Shown here: piece after piece, positions 62,701-64,000 of the stretch | How positions within the stretch are numbered: position 1 is the first letter of the stretch | How the letters are laid out: each line of letters starts with the position of its first letter | Assembly: GCA_030685235.1 (NCBI GenBank) | Contig: MU839158.1 | Location: 124,001-188,000, forward strand | Direction of reading: 5' to 3' | DNA: 64,000 nt | Origin: Copromyces sp. CBS 386.78 | Lineage: Eukaryota; Ascomycota; Sordariomycetes; Sordariales; Sordariaceae | Translations under genes and position numbers: made by a program | Notes under the pieces: generated by a model | What the model saw: only the letters and a program-made list of their open reading frames with translations | Databases searched by the model: none | What the model was told of the DNA's origin: nothing

Positions 62701-63993
62701 GGTATCGTCCAGTCTTGGATGAATCCGTAACCGATCAACCGAACCATACCTCCAAACCGATTGAATAATCGGCCACACAACTCACCTGCCTCATACCGCC
62801 CACGCCATCTGGAAGGCAACGATCGGAGTGGGCAGCCAACGAGTTGGCAAGCTCCAGCAATTGTATCCGACCAGGCCAAAGGCCAGGCTCGAGCCGCGTT
62901 TGGTTTGTTTCCTCTCATTCGTCCTTTCTGACCCGAACTTACAAGAAAGATTGATCTTACAGGTCTTCGTCACGGAATTGAAGTCCGTGCGTTGTGGGCG
63001 GAACGACAAGGATCGTGACAGCGCCCATCTGACTGGGTTGGGCAAGTGTACTTTCTGGTGCTACTGTCCAGCAAAAGAGAACAGTGAAGTGGTAAGTTCA
63101 GTTTCTGTAATTACAGGGCTGAAACCTTACAGTACCAGCTTTGGCGGCAGCTGAGAACCTGAGAGCCTGCTGTGCTAGTGAAGGGACGCCCCACACTCTG
63201 GCTGCTTCCAATCAGCGCTCGGTACCGAGCAAGCATTGAGCTGAGGGCAAGCGGGCCTCGTCTGAAGCACAAGCCAGGCAGTGGCCCACTGCGCACTGGT
63301 GTTGCTGGTTCTGGTTCACCATTTTCGTGGATTCTTTCTCCTCCCGTCCATCACTGCGATTTTCCGCTACACCATCACCACTGCCAGCCCCCTCCCAGGG
63401 TCTCCGGCCTTGACCATTTCCCCCACCACCACTCCTCCGGCACTGCGATTTTGCATTTCGGACTTGAAGATTCGCCCTTCAGTCTGCTGCCTGGAGGCCC
63501 TTAATTCTTCCATGACTTGTGAGTCCTGCCACTACCGCCCACTGCCCACTGCCCACTGCGTGCCCTGCCCTGCGTGTATCGCCTTGCGTTTTCCCCATCA
63601 TTTCGCCCATCGAAGCGGGCCTCGTCGCCTTCGATATTCATCGTCTACCAGCTTGTAGAGGTCGCCAGACCGTCGATTCTTGATGAATATCGTCTTTACA
63701 GCTGCTCCAGACCATGGCCTGCTCTCCCGTGCCCTCCCCGCGCCCACACGCGACTGCAATCGCCGTCGCCGTCCGCCTCATCGTCCACAGCCTTGCCTCC
63801 ATCACTTACACGCGAGCCGATGCGACAATCATCATTGAGAGTCGTCCTCTGCCCCGATACCGGATGTCTCTGATGATTCCGGGTCGCAAGAGTGGCCTCT
63901 ATCCATCGCCCCAAGTAGTGATCCGTAAATGACGCGTACCGCTGGCTGACATCGTCGTCTTACAGCAGGCAGCCTCCGCGTCTAAATCTCAAA
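59757..63993. other. Intergenic region upstream of rli1 up to the window end
   Basis: No gene is recognised. 60230-61060 is clearly more AT-rich than its surroundings but keeps CA and TG, so it is not RIP-like. A TGTAACGGCC word at 60528 resembles fungal LTR starts, but no partner end was found. From about 63280 to 63960 the plus strand is C/T-rich and carries a possible leader intron (GTGAGT at 63529, TTACAG ending 63965), consistent with the leader of the next gene. Confidence 0.45.
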
Positions 63994-64000
63994 ATGTCGA
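63994..64000 (+). CDS. Possible start of a further gene, cut by the window end
   Basis: An ATG in a purine-rich context (TCAAAATGTCGA) follows a pyrimidine-rich leader-like region and a splice-acceptor-like TTACAG at 63960-63965. Only two codons are visible, so no product can be named. Confidence 0.3.

Noticed and set aside
1..64000. Dispersed 5S rRNA genes or CRISPR arrays
   Set aside because: No 5S-like internal promoter sequence was recognised by eye, and CRISPR arrays are not expected in a fungal nuclear genome; none seen.

Overview
The window is nuclear DNA of a filamentous ascomycete, most likely a Sordariomycete close to Neurospora/Sordaria. The evidence is short (53-82 bp) introns with GTAAGT-type donors and CTAAC/CTGAC branch points, fungal-specific families (Rsc7, Trs65, a HOG-pathway MAPKKK), and a 3.5-kb transposon whose core has lost CpA/TpG while keeping CpG, the mark of repeat-induced point mutation (RIP). 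The genus assignment is inference. No search was run.

Layout. 1-1730 (+): 3' part of an Ssk2/OS-4-type MAPKKK. 5691-7689 (-): homeobox transcription factor. About 7.7-24.8 kb: a gene-poor stretch of roughly 17 kb holding a RIP-damaged DNA transposon (10782-14299) with 53-bp terminal inverted repeats and a perfect 9-bp target-site duplication. 24840-26789 (-): HAD sugar/glycerol phosphatase with a 763-bp intron. 27788-30653 (+): an unusual 931-aa protein combining a cupin-like region, TPR-like helices, an ankyrin-like repeat and a C-terminal TIR-like domain. 31059-32780 (+): Nug1 GTPase. 33344-36298 (-): Dis3/Rrp44. 36.3-45.2 kb: a second gene-poor interval. 45180-47983 (+): Rsc7. 49611-51750 (-): Trs65. 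52471-55383 (+): Prp40. 57401-59756 (-): Rli1/ABCE1 with a 6-nt microexon. The last 7 bases may begin another gene.

Functional themes. The right half is housekeeping: 60S biogenesis (Nug1), exosome (Dis3), chromatin remodelling (Rsc7), TRAPPII traffic (Trs65), U1 snRNP (Prp40) and ribosome recycling (Rli1). These genes lie in convergent and divergent pairs, each apparently with its own promoter. The left half is regulatory and accessory: osmostress kinase, developmental homeobox factor, transposon and the TIR-like protein. The most likely undescribed item is the cupin-TPR-ANK-TIR protein, which keeps the WCxxE glutamate used by NAD-cleaving TIR domains and looks like an immune-type sensor/effector in one chain.

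Limits. Exon boundaries were deduced by eye from splice consensus, reading phase and family motifs. No tRNA, rRNA or CRISPR was recognised. Most other open frames in the window are antisense shadows or noise.
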